A stretch of DNA of 64,000 nucleotides from Brytella acorum (GTDB lineage: Bacteria > Pseudomonadota > Alphaproteobacteria > Acetobacterales > Acetobacteraceae). This document shows, piece by piece, positions 9,007 through 19,270 of this stretch. Under the pieces are notes generated by a model. It searched no databases, was not told the DNA's origin, and worked only from the letters and a program-made list of their open reading frames with translations. The stretch covers positions 1-64,000 of the forward strand of contig NZ_JARBJP010000007.1 in NCBI RefSeq assembly GCF_029309905.1, read 5' to 3'. Both the position numbers and the translations under genes were made by a program. How positions within the stretch are numbered: position 1 is the stretch's first letter; every line of letters starts with the position of its first letter.

Positions 9007-10083
9007 CTAACCGGCAGCCTTATCCGCTTCGGATGAAGGCTTGTCCGGACGCCGCGCGAGTTTGCGCAATACGGCGACGTTGCGGAAAAACTCCCTGAAC
9101 GGCATCGCCGGACTGCCAATGACATCGGCACCCGCTTCGACGTCGGACATCACGCCGCACTGTGCGCCGATGCGCGCCTTGTCTCCGATCTTGATATGCC
9201 CGATCAACCCCGCCTGTGCGGCGATCGTCACATAGTCGCCCAGTTCGGTCGAGCCGGAAATACCGGCCTGGGAAACGACGATGCAACAGCGGCCAAGCTG
9301 CGCATTATGCCCGATCTGGACCAGATTATCGATACGCGAACCGGCTCCGATCACCGTATCACGCATGGATCCCCGGTCGATCGTGGCATTGGCACCGATT
9401 TCGACATCGTCTTCGATCACGACCCGCCCCAGTTGCGGGACGCTCTCGAATCCGGCCGGTCCCACCGCGAAGCCAAAACCGTCCTGACCGATGCGCGCAC
9501 CGGAATACAGCGTCACACGATGTCCGATCAGGGCATGAGACGCCGCAACATGCGCCCCGATCCGGCAGCGCTCGCCGATCCGTACTCCATCACCAATGAC
9601 GGCGTGGGCACTGATGGCCGTCCCCGCGCCGATCACCACCCGATCGCCAATGACGGCAAAGGGGCCAACCTCGACATCCGGCGCGATCGAAACGTCGGCG
9701 CCCACGACCGCTGAAGGATGTATACCGGGCCGGGCTGGCGTGACCGGATGAAACAGGCTCGCGACACGCGCCCAGGCCAGATAGGGCGATTTGCACACCA
9801 GGCCGATCGCATGAGGCGGAATCTGGTCGCGAAAGGCCTGCCCAAGCACAACTGCTCCCGCGCGCGTCTCGCCCAGAAGCGGGAGATAGCGACGGTTATC
9901 GAGAAAACTGATGTCCTGCGCCGTCGCCGATTGCAAAGGTGCGACCCCACGAAACAGGACGTCCACCGGTGCGGCACTGCCCGCAACGATTTCGGCGTCA
10001 GCCGCTTCAGCCAGACGCGAGGCCGGAAACGGCCCCATACGCGTGAAAAAACGCGCATCTCCCGGAAGCGAATGATCCGACAT
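9007..10083 (-). CDS. lpxD: UDP-3-O-(3-hydroxyacyl)glucosamine N-acyltransferase LpxD
   Basis: Adds the second hydroxyacyl chain to UDP-glucosamine in lipid A synthesis. An N-terminal uridine-binding domain (~residues 20-110, including [20 protein letters not shown]) precedes a long run of hexapeptide repeats ([20 protein letters not shown] to the residue ~320 region). The catalytic histidine loop is [18 protein letters not shown]. Its 358 residues are typical. It starts two bases after the skp stop, so translation is probably coupled. Confidence 0.96.
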   Translation of the reverse strand: MSDHSLPGDARFFTRMGPFPASRLAEAADAEIVAGSAAPVDVLFRGVAPLQSATAQDISFLDNRRYLPLLGETRAGAVVLGQAFRDQIPPHAIGLVCKSPYLAWARVASLFHPVTPARPGIHPSAVVGADVSIAPDVEVGPFAVIGDRVVIGAGTAISAHAVIGDGVRIGERCRIGAHVAASHALIGHRVTLYSGARIGQDGFGFAVGPAGFESVPQLGRVVIEDDVEIGANATIDRGSMRDTVIGAGSRIDNLVQIGHNAQLGRCCIVVSQAGISGSTELGDYVTIAAQAGLIGHIKIGDKARIGAQCGVMSDVEAGADVIGSPAMPFREFFRNVAVLRKLARRPDKPSSEADKAAG

Positions 10084-10085
10084 GA

Positions 10086-11009
10086 TCAGCGATGCCGCCT
10101 CAGGACAGAGTCACCTGGAGCGGAAGCCGATTGCGCCGGAGCGGAGGCCGGAGCCTGATCCTCGGCCTGCGCGGGATCGGCGGTCGTCGGGAATTTGCCG
10201 GACTTCGCCATGACCTCCGGATCCACATCCTCGGCGGGAATGAAGACATGCGGCAGGATCTTGTTCAACTGGTTGGCGACTTCCTGCGTGATGTCCTGCT
10301 CGGGAACATGCAGCGCGATCTGCTCGCTATGCATCACGATATTCATGCCGTGAGCCTGAGCCACCTGACGGACGATGCGCACCAGTTCGCGTTCGATCTG
10401 GTTGAGCGAGACGTTGGCGGCTTCCTGGATAATCCGGGCCCGGTTCGCGAAATCACGCTGGGCCTTCGCCCGACGTTCCTGAAGGTGGCGTTCCCGCGCC
10501 TGGATCTGGTCGGACGACAGCGAGCGCGCATCGTTCTGCAGCTTCTGCTGCTCGGCGCGCCAGGCCGACTGCTCTTTCTGAGCCGCAGCCGCGAGTGTAT
10601 CGCGACGACCACCGAGAATATGCTGCGCCTCGTCGGCGGCTGACGACATCCGCATCACGCTCGGCACGCTGATCACGCCGATGACGGAGGCTGGCGGCGG
10701 CGCTTCCTTGGGAAGGTCAGGAGAATCAGGAATCGGAGGGAGCGGGAGAACGGGCGCTGTTTCCGACTGCTGCGGCTGACCACCCTCGTCACCCTGCCCT
10801 CCATCGTCAGCGTCCTGAACCGGAACGGCACGACGCACGACACGTTGCGCGGGGGCGGCCTTCGGCGGCTCGGCGGCCTTCGGCACGAACCAGCCGCCAT
10901 TCCCGCCGGACGCGGACTGCGCGAAGACCGGCGCGGCGAAGGCGGCGCTGGAAAGGAATGTCAGAACGAGAGCGCCAGATTTCAGACGGGCGCCGGAAAA
11001 CAAGGACAT
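10086..11009 (-). CDS. skp: OmpH/Skp-family periplasmic chaperone, extended
   Basis: Periplasmic holdase for outer-membrane proteins, matched to BamA just upstream. The start is set at the ATG at 11009 ([14 protein letters not shown]), because it gives a signal peptide ending at AAPVFAQ and has a GAGG ribosome site; the open frame further upstream runs inside bamA. After a Pro/Gln-rich segment (~residues 45-105) comes the OmpH domain with long coiled-coil arms ([39 protein letters not shown]). The C-terminus is Ala/Pro-rich. At 307 residues it is about twice the length of E. coli Skp; the extra length is in low-complexity tails. Confidence 0.88.
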   Translation of the reverse strand: MSLFSGARLKSGALVLTFLSSAAFAAPVFAQSASGGNGGWFVPKAAEPPKAAPAQRVVRRAVPVQDADDGGQGDEGGQPQQSETAPVLPLPPIPDSPDLPKEAPPPASVIGVISVPSVMRMSSAADEAQHILGGRRDTLAAAAQKEQSAWRAEQQKLQNDARSLSSDQIQARERHLQERRAKAQRDFANRARIIQEAANVSLNQIERELVRIVRQVAQAHGMNIVMHSEQIALHVPEQDITQEVANQLNKILPHVFIPAEDVDPEVMAKSGKFPTTADPAQAEDQAPASAPAQSASAPGDSVLRRHR

Positions 11010-11080
11010 CGAAACCTCGGCGTAATATGACGGATGCCGGGACAGCACGGCTGTCCCGGCAGAAAAAATCGGCTTGCGCG

Positions 11081-13558
11081 TCAGAACTGCTGACCGAAAC
11101 CAAAGCGGAGCGGATAGAGACGGTCGTTGCGCGACTTGAGGATCGGCAATGCGCCATCGATGTTGACGAGACCGAACGGGCTCTTCCACGATATACCCAG
11201 ACCGCCTGAAACGCGCGGGACCATCGTATCGCCCGTGACGGGCGTGTAATTGGCGCCGTCCGTGGCCATGTCGGTGTAGCGGTTCTTGACACGCAATCCG
11301 GCGACGCTACCAGCGTCGATGAACCCGCGTCCGGAAATGCCGACGTCATCACCCATGGGCAGCGGGAAGTTGAGCTGAGCGGAAGCCGTGTAGATAAAGC
11401 GACCCCCGATCAGATCTTCCTGACCCTGTGCCGGCAGAACCTTGCCGTCCTGGATATAGTGACCCGATCGCGGTCCGACGCCACCCTGAAGGAAGCCACG
11501 CAGGTTTTCACCACCAAGATAGAAGTTATCGATGATGTTGACGTTGCCGTGGCCCCAGTCCGCCATATAACCGGCACCCGCCTTGAATTGCAGCGTCCAG
11601 TCATGGCTGCCGGTCAGGGAATCGAGCGGAACATAATAGGCCGCGTCGACCTTGCCACGAATGTATCGGGTGTCACCGCCCAGACCTGCGACATCGCCCG
11701 CCACGTTGACCACGAAACCCTTGTGCGGCCGCGTACGATTATCACGACGATCATAGGTCATCGTGCTGCTGAGCTGGGAGAGAACCGACCAGCCACGTGA
11801 CTGCTGCACATAGATCGACGGCACGTATTCGTAGCCATACGTCGAGGCTTCGTCGAGACTGTAGAAGCTGCCGACGTCACGATCGATGATCGAATAGCTC
11901 CACGACTGCGACAGGTAGCGGTTATACGAATAGCCCAGCCGCAAGGTGGCGCCGAAACGGCCTTCCTTATAGGACTGGTAAGTCATGTAGTTGTTCTGGA
12001 TACCGAAAATATCGATACCGGCGACGAGGTTGCGATCCAGGAAGTAGGGATCGGTAATCGCGAGATCGACCTGCTTTTCGTAATAGGCGACCGTCCCGGA
12101 AATACCCGCATCGACGCCCGTACCGAGCAGGTTGTGCTGCTTGAGCGCGATATTGCCGAGCACGCCGACGTCCGTCGAGTAACCGCCACCCAGAGAAAAC
12201 TCGCCTGTGGGCTTTTCCACGACATTGGCCGAGACATTCACCCGATCGGCGGAAGAGCCCTGGGCCTGGTCGACGGAAACGGTTTTGAAATACCCGAGAT
12301 CCTCAAGGATCATCTTGGAATATTTCTTGTCCGCCGGAGTGTACGGGTCGCCTTCGGCCATGGGAAGCTGGCGACGCAGCACCTTGTCCTGCGTAATGGT
12401 GTTACCGTTGATGTCGATGCGCTCGACATACACTTTCGGCCCTTCGGTGACATCAAAAAGAAGGTTCACGACCTTCTTCTCCGGATTGCGCGCGATCACC
12501 GGACGGACCATCGCAAACGGATGCCCCTCGGCCTGCAGACGCTCCTGCATACCCGTGGCGTTGTTCTGGATCGCCGTGCCGTCATACCACTGATGCTGGA
12601 ACAGATCGGGATAGTTCTTCAGGGATGCCGAATCCACGTGACGAAGGCTCGAACGCACATCCATCCGTCCGATCCGATAGCGCTCGCCTTCGGAGAAGGT
12701 GAACGTCACGTAGAACGTCTTGCGGTCGGGAGAGAGCTCGCCCGTCGCGTTGATCATGTGAAAATCGACGAAGCCGTTGTGTAGGTAGAAACGACGCAGG
12801 AGTTCGGCGTCATACTTCACGCGTTCCGGGTTATATTCATCCGAAGACGAAAAGAACCGGTACCACTCGGTCTCCTTCGACGAGATGACCGAAGCAAGGC
12901 GGGCCTCGCTGAAGAAGCTGTTACCCACGAAGGCGATCTTGTTGATCAGCGTCTGGCGGGCCTCGTTGATCTTGAAGACCACGTCCACGCGCTTATGGGA
13001 AAGATTGATGATCTGCGGCGTCACGGTGGCACCGAAACGGGCCTTGGACGCATAGAGATCAAGGAGCTTCTTGCGATCGGCGGCCACGGCCTGCTCGGAA
13101 TACACCGCGCGCGGACGCATGGCGATTTCCTTGCGCAGATCCTCGTCCTTGATCGCGCTGTTTCCTTCGAACGCGATCCGGTTGACGATCGGATTCTCGA
13201 CGAGATCGACGATCAGCGTGCTGCCCTCGCGGCGCAGGGTCACATCCTTGAACAGTCCCGTCGCATAAAGGGTTTTGAGGGAGCGATCGAGGTTCTCCTG
13301 ATTGAAGGAATCACCCGGCTGCACCACCATGTAGGACATGACCGTGCTCGTCTCGATCCGGCTGTTGCCGTTGACCGTGATGGCCTCGATGCGGTTGTTC
13401 GCCCCCGATACCTGACGGGCGGGTTCCGCACGATGGCGATGTGGTGCCTGGGCCGCGGCTTCCGAAACCATGACACCCTGCACGAACAAAGGAGCAAGGC
13501 AGGCCGAAGCCAGCAGTACGAGACGTTTACCTGACAAGACGGGCGTTCCCCACTTCAT
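11081..13558 (-). CDS. bamA: Outer membrane protein assembly factor BamA
   Basis: Central subunit of the BAM complex that folds beta-barrel proteins into the outer membrane. A signal peptide (LVLLASACLAPLFVQGVMVS...AAAQA) is followed by five POTRA repeats (~residues 50-420; first one IEAITVNGNSRIETSTVMSY) and a 16-strand barrel. The conserved barrel motifs YSTDVGVLGNIALKQHNLLG and DNFYLGGENLRGF are present, and the protein ends in aromatic Phe (RFGFGQQF), the outer-membrane insertion signal. Its 825 residues fit the family. It is preceded by rseP and followed by skp, as in many Gram-negatives. Confidence 0.97.
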   Translation of the reverse strand: MKWGTPVLSGKRLVLLASACLAPLFVQGVMVSEAAAQAPHRHRAEPARQVSGANNRIEAITVNGNSRIETSTVMSYMVVQPGDSFNQENLDRSLKTLYATGLFKDVTLRREGSTLIVDLVENPIVNRIAFEGNSAIKDEDLRKEIAMRPRAVYSEQAVAADRKKLLDLYASKARFGATVTPQIINLSHKRVDVVFKINEARQTLINKIAFVGNSFFSEARLASVISSKETEWYRFFSSSDEYNPERVKYDAELLRRFYLHNGFVDFHMINATGELSPDRKTFYVTFTFSEGERYRIGRMDVRSSLRHVDSASLKNYPDLFQHQWYDGTAIQNNATGMQERLQAEGHPFAMVRPVIARNPEKKVVNLLFDVTEGPKVYVERIDINGNTITQDKVLRRQLPMAEGDPYTPADKKYSKMILEDLGYFKTVSVDQAQGSSADRVNVSANVVEKPTGEFSLGGGYSTDVGVLGNIALKQHNLLGTGVDAGISGTVAYYEKQVDLAITDPYFLDRNLVAGIDIFGIQNNYMTYQSYKEGRFGATLRLGYSYNRYLSQSWSYSIIDRDVGSFYSLDEASTYGYEYVPSIYVQQSRGWSVLSQLSSTMTYDRRDNRTRPHKGFVVNVAGDVAGLGGDTRYIRGKVDAAYYVPLDSLTGSHDWTLQFKAGAGYMADWGHGNVNIIDNFYLGGENLRGFLQGGVGPRSGHYIQDGKVLPAQGQEDLIGGRFIYTASAQLNFPLPMGDDVGISGRGFIDAGSVAGLRVKNRYTDMATDGANYTPVTGDTMVPRVSGGLGISWKSPFGLVNIDGALPILKSRNDRLYPLRFGFGQQF

Positions 13559-13714
13559 ACCACTCCGGCGTGAGAGGCTGCTCGGTGCATCATATCAGCA
13601 GCCGACCGCAACCCCAAGGCACGCACGTCCAAACGCGGAGGTATCCGAATTTTCATGTATCGCGCAAGCACCCCCACCGACGCGTTACATCGTTTTACCG
13701 GACAGATCGCCCGA

Positions 13715-14815
13715 TCACCCGCTATGTGGCGCAAGCCAGCGGAACAGTCCGAGGTTACTCAGGTCGTTGAACGTGGAAAACAGGAACAGTCCGGCGATGA
13801 GCGCGAACCCGGCCTGATAGCCGATTTCCTGCGCCCGGCGGGACAGCGGCCGCCCCTTGATCGCCTCGAGCGTATAGAATGTCAGTCGCCCGCCATCGAG
13901 TATGGGGATCGGAAACAGGTTGATCAGCCCGAGATTGACCGAAAGCAGCGCCATGAAGGAAATTATGCTGACAAAGCCGTATTTCGCGACCTGCCCCGAC
14001 ATCTGGGCGATCCGGATGGTTCCGCCGAGTTCGCGCGCGCTCCGGTGACCGCTCAGAATCTGCCACACACCCTGAAGCGTCTCGATCGAAACGGTCCATG
14101 TCTCATGAATGCCGGCGACGAAAGCCGAACCGACGGACATGGGTTTTCCGGGCACCGCCATCGCCATGACGCCCAGACGGCCCACGGGAGCACTCCCGGG
14201 CGCCGCGCCGGGCGCGCTGCCAACCATCGCGGGCATGGTGATTTCATGTCCATCGCGCATGACTGTCAGCATAACCTTCTGGCCAGCACGCGGGGCGATC
14301 TGGTGCTGGAGATCGGCGATGTTGAAAACGCCCAGACCATCGACATGCGTGACCACGTCTCCCGCCTTCATTCCGGCCAGGGCCGCCGCGCCGTCGGGCT
14401 CGACGTCGTAGCGCATTTCGGGCTTGCCCGCCAATGTGAAGCAGAGCGCGAACAGCAATATCGCGAAACCAAAATTGAAGAGCGGGCCCGCGACGATGAC
14501 GATCGCACGGGACAGAACCGGCTTGTCGTGAAAGGTCTTGCCGGGAATCCAGGCGGCCTTCTGTTCATCGGTCGCGTCATCAGGCCCTTCGAAGCCGTGC
14601 GGCTTTACATAGCCACCCAGAGGAATGGCGCTCAGGCGCCACTCCGTGCCCCACCGGTCATGCCATCGGCACAACGCCGGGCCGAAACCGATCGAGAACA
14701 CATCGACCTTCACGCCACGCCAGCGCGCCGCGAGGAAGTGTCCCATCTCGTGCACGAAGACCAGCAGTCCCAGGATCAGGACATAGGCGACGATCGTACG
14801 AATCAGGTCATGCAT
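13715..14815 (-). CDS. rseP: Site-2 intramembrane metalloprotease RseP
   Basis: Zinc protease that cleaves membrane-bound anti-sigma factors and remnant signal peptides. The start is placed at the ATG at 14815 (MHDLIRTIVAY), whose 8-base overlap with the dxr stop gives 366 residues; longer frames run inside dxr. The first membrane helix holds the catalytic HEMGH, a PDZ domain lies at ~residues 115-200 (DGAAALAGMKAGDVVTHVDG), and the C-terminal LDG motif occurs in FPIPILDGGRLTFY. One PDZ domain is seen; E. coli RseP has two. Confidence 0.94.
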   Translation of the reverse strand: MHDLIRTIVAYVLILGLLVFVHEMGHFLAARWRGVKVDVFSIGFGPALCRWHDRWGTEWRLSAIPLGGYVKPHGFEGPDDATDEQKAAWIPGKTFHDKPVLSRAIVIVAGPLFNFGFAILLFALCFTLAGKPEMRYDVEPDGAAALAGMKAGDVVTHVDGLGVFNIADLQHQIAPRAGQKVMLTVMRDGHEITMPAMVGSAPGAAPGSAPVGRLGVMAMAVPGKPMSVGSAFVAGIHETWTVSIETLQGVWQILSGHRSARELGGTIRIAQMSGQVAKYGFVSIISFMALLSVNLGLINLFPIPILDGGRLTFYTLEAIKGRPLSRRAQEIGYQAGFALIAGLFLFSTFNDLSNLGLFRWLAPHSG

Positions 14816-16025
14816 GGGCCAGGGAAGGTCCTTCAACAGAATTACGCGCGCCACGTTCGACGAATGCCTGGGCGACGCGGCGGCCCTCGGCATCCCAGTG
14901 CAGAACCGCGTCGAGATCGTCGACCACCGGCGCTCCGAGAGCATCCATGGACGCGGAGATCACATCGCCGATCGCCAGAAACCCGATCCGGCGGGTCAGA
15001 AAAGCCTCAACCGCGATCTCGTTGGCCGCGGAGAAGATGGTGGGGGCGGCACCGCCCGCGCGCAAGGCCTCGCGCGCGAGACGCAGGGCAGGAAAACGAA
15101 TCATGTCCGGCGCTTCGAAATCGAGGCGCCTCAACATTGCGAGATCGAGGCGGGGCGCGTTCGTCTCCATTCGGTACGGCCAGGCCAGCGTATTGGCGAT
15201 CGGCACGCGCATGTCCGGCGCGCCAAGCTGGGCGATCAGGCTGCCATCGCGGAACTGCACCATGCCATGCACGGCGGACTGCGGATGGACCAGCACGTCA
15301 ATCTGCGATTCCGCAAGATCGAAGATGCGGGCCGCCTCGATCACTTCGAGCCCCTTGTTCGCCATCGACGCCGAATCGATGGTGATCTTCGCGCCCATGG
15401 TCCAGGTCGGATGCTTGAGCGCCATCTCGACCGTCGCCGCCCGCATCGTCTCCAGAGACGCCGTGCGGAACGGACCACCCGACGCCGTCAGGACGATCTT
15501 TTCGACGCTCCCGATCGGTGCGCCCGCGAGACTCTGGAAAATCGCGTTATGTTCGGAATCGACGGGCAACAGCGTCGCCCCCGCCGCCTTCACCGCGCGC
15601 AACATGACATCGCCCGCGCAAACCAGCGCTTCCTTGTTCGCCAGAGCGATCGCGCCCCCGTTCCGCGTCGAAGCCAACGTCGGCTCCAGACCCGCCGCCC
15701 CCGTGATGGCGGCCATCGTCCAGTCCGCCGGGATGGAAGCGGCTTCAAGCACCGCCGCGCGCCCGCTGCCGGTGCGGATGCCCGTGCCCGCCAGGAGAGC
15801 CTTGAGGGCCTCACCCTGCGCCTCATCGTTGATGACGGCGAACTCGGCGTTCAGAGCCTTGGCCTGTTCCGCCAGAACCTGGACGTTCTTTCCGCCGACC
15901 AGGGCCCGCACCGAAAAGTGGTCCGGGTTGGAAAGCAGCAGATCGATCGTCGAGCCCCCGATGCTGCCTGTGCTGCCGAGCACCGTAACGCTACGCACAT
16001 CGCGATGAGGAAGGGTCGTGGTCAT
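14808..16025 (-). CDS. dxr: 1-deoxy-D-xylulose 5-phosphate reductoisomerase
   Basis: Makes 2-C-methylerythritol 4-phosphate with NADPH, the committed step of the non-mevalonate isoprenoid pathway that supplies undecaprenyl phosphate. The NADPH-binding VTVLGSTGSIGGSTIDL is at the N-terminus. Metal and substrate residues lie in LLPVDSEHNAIFQSL and LTASGGPFR, and the flexible loop HPTWTMGAKITIDSASMANK is intact. Its 405 residues are normal. It sits between cdsA/uppS and rseP, a common gammaproteobacterial and alphaproteobacterial order. A tandem repeat occupies the gap upstream. Confidence 0.97.
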   Translation of the reverse strand: MTTTLPHRDVRSVTVLGSTGSIGGSTIDLLLSNPDHFSVRALVGGKNVQVLAEQAKALNAEFAVINDEAQGEALKALLAGTGIRTGSGRAAVLEAASIPADWTMAAITGAAGLEPTLASTRNGGAIALANKEALVCAGDVMLRAVKAAGATLLPVDSEHNAIFQSLAGAPIGSVEKIVLTASGGPFRTASLETMRAATVEMALKHPTWTMGAKITIDSASMANKGLEVIEAARIFDLAESQIDVLVHPQSAVHGMVQFRDGSLIAQLGAPDMRVPIANTLAWPYRMETNAPRLDLAMLRRLDFEAPDMIRFPALRLAREALRAGGAAPTIFSAANEIAVEAFLTRRIGFLAIGDVISASMDALGAPVVDDLDAVLHWDAEGRRVAQAFVERGARNSVEGPSLAHA

Positions 16026-16054
16026 GGAATTTCACACTCCGCGTGGGTCACGCT

Positions 16055-16102
16055 CAAAGTTGGTCGCATCCAAAGTTGTTCTCACCCAAAGTTGTTCTCA
16101 CC
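16055..16102. repeat. Three tandem 16-bp repeats between cdsA and dxr
   Basis: Three head-to-tail units of exactly 16 bases fill 16055-16070, 16071-16086 and 16087-16102. The last two are identical (CAAAGTTGTTCTCACC) and the first shares CAAAGTTG and differs in its second half. They lie 30 bases upstream of the dxr start on the transcribed strand, in the 133-base cdsA-dxr gap. No hairpin forms from a single unit. They may be a slippage product, or repeated protein-binding sites upstream of dxr. Confidence 0.9.
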
Positions 16103-16158
16103 GTGGGCGCGCGCTGCGCGACATCCGTCCCGCCGGACCGCGCAAAGGATGCCGTCCA

Positions 16159-16995
16159 TCATGATAAGACCGTCCAGAACGGACCGCCGGTCAGGCCGTC
16201 CGTCACCGCCATCGAGATCAGCGCCGCCAGCGGGGCGGCCGCGAGAAGCCCGTCGAGACGGTCGAGAAGTCCCCCATGTCCCGGAATGAGGCGGCTGGAA
16301 TCCTTGACGCCGAGCCGCCGCTTGAACGCACTCTCGGCGAGATCTCCGCATTGCGAAGCCACACCGAGAACCAGGCCGGTAATCAGACCGCCGAGCCACG
16401 TGCCCGGAGCAGCCAGTTGCGCGACGACCCCGCCGACGATCGCCGCCCCCACGAGACCGCCCAGCGCCCCCGAGCGGGTCTTGCCCGGCGAGATCCGGGG
16501 GGCGAGCTTCGCGCCCCCGAAAATGCGCCCGGCGGCATACGCACTCGTATCGCTCGTGATCACGATGCACAGCACGAACAAAACCGAGACCAGTCCCCAA
16601 TGCGGAAGATCGCGCAACCAGAGCAGCGACAGGCCGCCGATCATGGCGATCACCGCCAGCAGGCCGACACGTGGCCCGGCGACGAACATCAGGGCGAGAA
16701 AGAGAATTTCGGTCATCGGATCGAGATGGCCGATCCATCCGACCAGCAGGACGCCGACATTGGCGAAGACCACCCAGCCCAGCAGGCCGATATCCGCGCT
16801 CCGGCGCCGCAGAAGGAGTGCCGCGCCCTCATAGACGATTCCAAGCGTCACGAACACGATCAGGACGTCGTAGAAAACCCCACCGGCCCATATGCCGCCG
16901 AAAGCCAGCGGCAACATGATGGCCGCCGACAGCAGGCGCGTGCCGAGATCATGCCAGTTGGTGCCCGAAGGGGCGCTTTCAGAAGGCTTGTTCAT
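16159..16995 (-). CDS. cdsA: Phosphatidate cytidylyltransferase
   Basis: Makes CDP-diacylglycerol, precursor of all phospholipids, in the inner membrane. It has about eight hydrophobic segments (e.g. LLSAAIMLPLAFGGIWAGGV; VLFVLCIVITSDTSAYAAGR) and the CDS signature near the C-terminus (SAFKRRLGVKDSSRLIPGHG followed by GLLDRLDGL). The start is set at the ATG at 16995 (MNKPSESAP), five bases after the uppS stop, giving 278 residues; upstream frame extensions overlap uppS. Confidence 0.95.
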   Translation of the reverse strand: MNKPSESAPSGTNWHDLGTRLLSAAIMLPLAFGGIWAGGVFYDVLIVFVTLGIVYEGAALLLRRRSADIGLLGWVVFANVGVLLVGWIGHLDPMTEILFLALMFVAGPRVGLLAVIAMIGGLSLLWLRDLPHWGLVSVLFVLCIVITSDTSAYAAGRIFGGAKLAPRISPGKTRSGALGGLVGAAIVGGVVAQLAAPGTWLGGLITGLVLGVASQCGDLAESAFKRRLGVKDSSRLIPGHGGLLDRLDGLLAAAPLAALISMAVTDGLTGGPFWTVLS

Positions 16996-17000
16996 GATTT

Positions 17001-17759
17001 TCAGGCGTTCCGGCCACCAAAACGGCGCTCGCGCCCCGCGTAATCGTCCAGCAGCCGCGCGAAATGCTGTTCCGTGAAATCGGGCCACAGGACATCGAGA
17101 AAGGCGAGTTCGGCATAAGCCGACTGCCAGAGAAGGAAATTGGAAAGTCGGCGCTCGCCGCTCGTCCGCACGACGAGATCCGGGTCCGGCGTGTCGCCGG
17201 TCTGGAGCAGGCCCGCGATCATCGTCTCATCGATGGCGGAAAGGCTGATCTCACCACGGACAGCCGCTTCGGCCATACGGCGGGCCGCCTGGAGAATATC
17301 GGCGCGACCGCCATAGGACAGGGCCAGAACGAGCGTCAACCGCGTGTTGCCGCGCGTCAGCGCCTCGGCCCGATCCATTTCTTCGCGCAGCGAGGGCTCG
17401 AAGCGGCCCAGTTCCCCGATCAGGCGCAGCCTTACGCCCTGCGCATGCAGTTCGGCGACCTTGTGCCGGAGATAGTAACGCAGGAGATTGGTGAGGTCGC
17501 CGACCTCGCGCGGGCCGCGTCGCCAGTTTTCCGACGAAAACGCATAAAGCGTGACGTAGCGTACGCCATGAGCCACGGCGGCGCGCACACAGCGCCGCAC
17601 GGCCTCGGCACCCGCACGATGCCCCGCCAGCACCGGCAATCCCCGCGAGCGGGCCCAGCGCCCGTTGCCGTCCATGATGAAGGCGATATGGGAGGGTAGC
17701 GCGCCCCCGGCCGTCACGGGCGCATCACGCCCGGTTTCGGGCTGCACGGAGGCGGACAT
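17001..17759 (-). CDS. uppS: Undecaprenyl diphosphate synthase (isoprenyl transferase)
   Basis: Condenses isopentenyl diphosphate units into undecaprenyl diphosphate, the lipid carrier for peptidoglycan and O-antigen. The signature FIMDGNGRWARSRGLP with catalytic Asp near residue 30 is present, followed by GHRAGAEAVRRCV and the C-terminal RTSGERRLSNFLLWQSAYAE. Its 252 residues are typical. It is six bases from frr and five from cdsA, so it is clearly in the operon. Confidence 0.96.
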   Translation of the reverse strand: MSASVQPETGRDAPVTAGGALPSHIAFIMDGNGRWARSRGLPVLAGHRAGAEAVRRCVRAAVAHGVRYVTLYAFSSENWRRGPREVGDLTNLLRYYLRHKVAELHAQGVRLRLIGELGRFEPSLREEMDRAEALTRGNTRLTLVLALSYGGRADILQAARRMAEAAVRGEISLSAIDETMIAGLLQTGDTPDPDLVVRTSGERRLSNFLLWQSAYAELAFLDVLWPDFTEQHFARLLDDYAGRERRFGGRNA

Positions 17760-17765
17760 GACCGA

Positions 17766-18332
17766 TCAGACCTGACGGATTTCACGTTCCTTGGTGGCAA
17801 GAATCTCATCAAGATTCTTGATGTACTGATCCGTCAGCTTCTGGATGCTGTCGGTCCAGGCCTTCATGTCGTCCTGGCTGATTTCGCTCTTTTTCTCGAA
17901 ACCCTTGGTCTGCTCCATGCCGTCACGACGCACGCCGCGCACCGCGATCTTGGCGTTCTCCGCATAACGTCCCGCCGCCCGCACGAACTCATTGCGGCGC
18001 TCCTCCGTCAACTGGGGGATCGGCACGCGCACCGTCTGACCATCGGCCGACGGGTTCAGGCCGAGACCCGCATCGCGGATCGCGCGCTCCACGGCGCCGA
18101 CCAGACTCCTGTCCCAGACGGAAACCGTCAGCATGCGCGCTTCGGGGACAGCCACCGTGCCGACCTGCCCCAGCGGCACCTCACCGCCGTAAGCCTCGAC
18201 ACGTACGGGCTCCAGCAGGTTCGGACTCGCGCGGCCCGACCGCAGACCCGACAGGTCGCGACGCAGGCTCTCGACCGCGCCGTCCATGCGGCGTGTCAGA
18301 TCTTGTATCAGGTCATTCAGATCGGCGGGCAT
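17766..18332 (-). CDS. frr: Ribosome recycling factor
   Basis: Splits the post-termination ribosome together with EF-G. The family pattern [20 protein letters not shown] at the N-terminus and the C-terminal [20 protein letters not shown] are clear. I prefer the ATG at 18332 (188 residues), because the AGGAGA purine stretch is nine bases ahead; a GTG at 18338 would add two residues. It follows pyrH, the usual partner, at a distance of about 50 bases. Confidence 0.96.
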   Translation of the reverse strand: MPADLNDLIQDLTRRMDGAVESLRRDLSGLRSGRASPNLLEPVRVEAYGGEVPLGQVGTVAVPEARMLTVSVWDRSLVGAVERAIRDAGLGLNPSADGQTVRVPIPQLTEERRNEFVRAAGRYAENAKIAVRGVRRDGMEQTKGFEKKSEISQDDMKAWTDSIQKLTDQYIKNLDEILATKEREIRQV

Positions 18333-18381
18333 GGCCACAGCTCTCCTCAGTCACTCTGGCGCCGTGGGACGGCGCATATGT

Positions 18382-19119
18382 TCAGTCAGCCTCGACGATG
18401 CGGGTAAAGCGACCTTCGCCACGCAGAACCGCCGGAAAGGCGCCTTCCGAGTGCATATTGAAGACCACGATCGGAAGGCGGTTCTCGCGCGCCAGCGAAA
18501 TCGCCGCCGCATCCATCACATTCAGATCCTGCGCCAGGACGTCCATATAGGTCAGCGAATCATAGCGCGTCGCGTTTGGATCGCGGCGCGGATCGGCGGA
18601 ATACACGCCGTCGACCTGCGTTCCCTTGAACAGGGCGTCGCACTCCATTTCATTGGCGCGCAGGGCCGCGGCCGTATCCGTCGTGAAGAACGGATTGCCC
18701 GTTCCGGCGGCGAAAATCACCACCCGTCCCTTTTCCATGTGCCGCACCGCGCGACGGCGGATATAGGGCTCGGCAATCGCGGACATCTGGATCGCGGACA
18801 TCACGCGCGTATTCACACCGACGTTTTCGAGCGCGTTCTGCAACATGAGCGCGTTGATGACCGTCGCCAGCATCCCGGCATAGTCGCCCTGGGTACGATC
18901 CATTCCCTTGGCCGCGGCCGCGACACCCCGGAAGATGTTGCCACCGCCGATCACGAGACAGACCTGAATCCCGGCCTGGGCGACTTCCGCGATATCGCGG
19001 GCGACCATCTCCACCATGGCGGGCTCGATGCCGAAAGAGCCACTGCCCATCAGCGCCTCTCCCGAGACCTTGAGCAGAACGCGGCGGTACTGTGCTGGTA
19101 CGGTGGTTGCGTCGGTCAT
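18382..19119 (-). CDS. pyrH: UMP kinase
   Basis: Phosphorylates UMP to UDP; an essential hexameric enzyme of pyrimidine supply. The amino-acid-kinase-like motifs are seen: [48 protein letters not shown] and [20 protein letters not shown]. The start is uncertain. The ATG at 19119 gives 245 residues, close to the E. coli length; an ATG at 19128 and a GTG at 19185 are in frame. In most proteobacteria rpsB-tsf precede pyrH, but here era does. Confidence 0.95.
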   Translation of the reverse strand: MTDATTVPAQYRRVLLKVSGEALMGSGSFGIEPAMVEMVARDIAEVAQAGIQVCLVIGGGNIFRGVAAAAKGMDRTQGDYAGMLATVINALMLQNALENVGVNTRVMSAIQMSAIAEPYIRRRAVRHMEKGRVVIFAAGTGNPFFTTDTAAALRANEMECDALFKGTQVDGVYSADPRRDPNATRYDSLTYMDVLAQDLNVMDAAAISLARENRLPIVVFNMHSEGAFPAVLRGEGRFTRIVEAD

Positions 19120-19270
19120 CGGCCCCATATCATTCTGGAAAACGGCATCATTCGGCAGGCTCACCCCCATGACGGGGTGAAACACTTCCGGCCTGTCTTA
19201 TCGTCCGAGCCGGAACCTCACAAGCTCGGTTATGCATCCACCTCACGGAGAACGACTGTCCGAGGGCCGC

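Noticed and set aside
9007-9131. 96-codon minus-strand frame at 8841-9131
   Set aside because: It overlaps the end of lpxD out of frame and has no ribosome site or motif.
13655-15385. Long frames antisense to rseP and dxr, including 14814-16289
   Set aside because: They overlap two genes with full catalytic motifs and have shadow-type composition.
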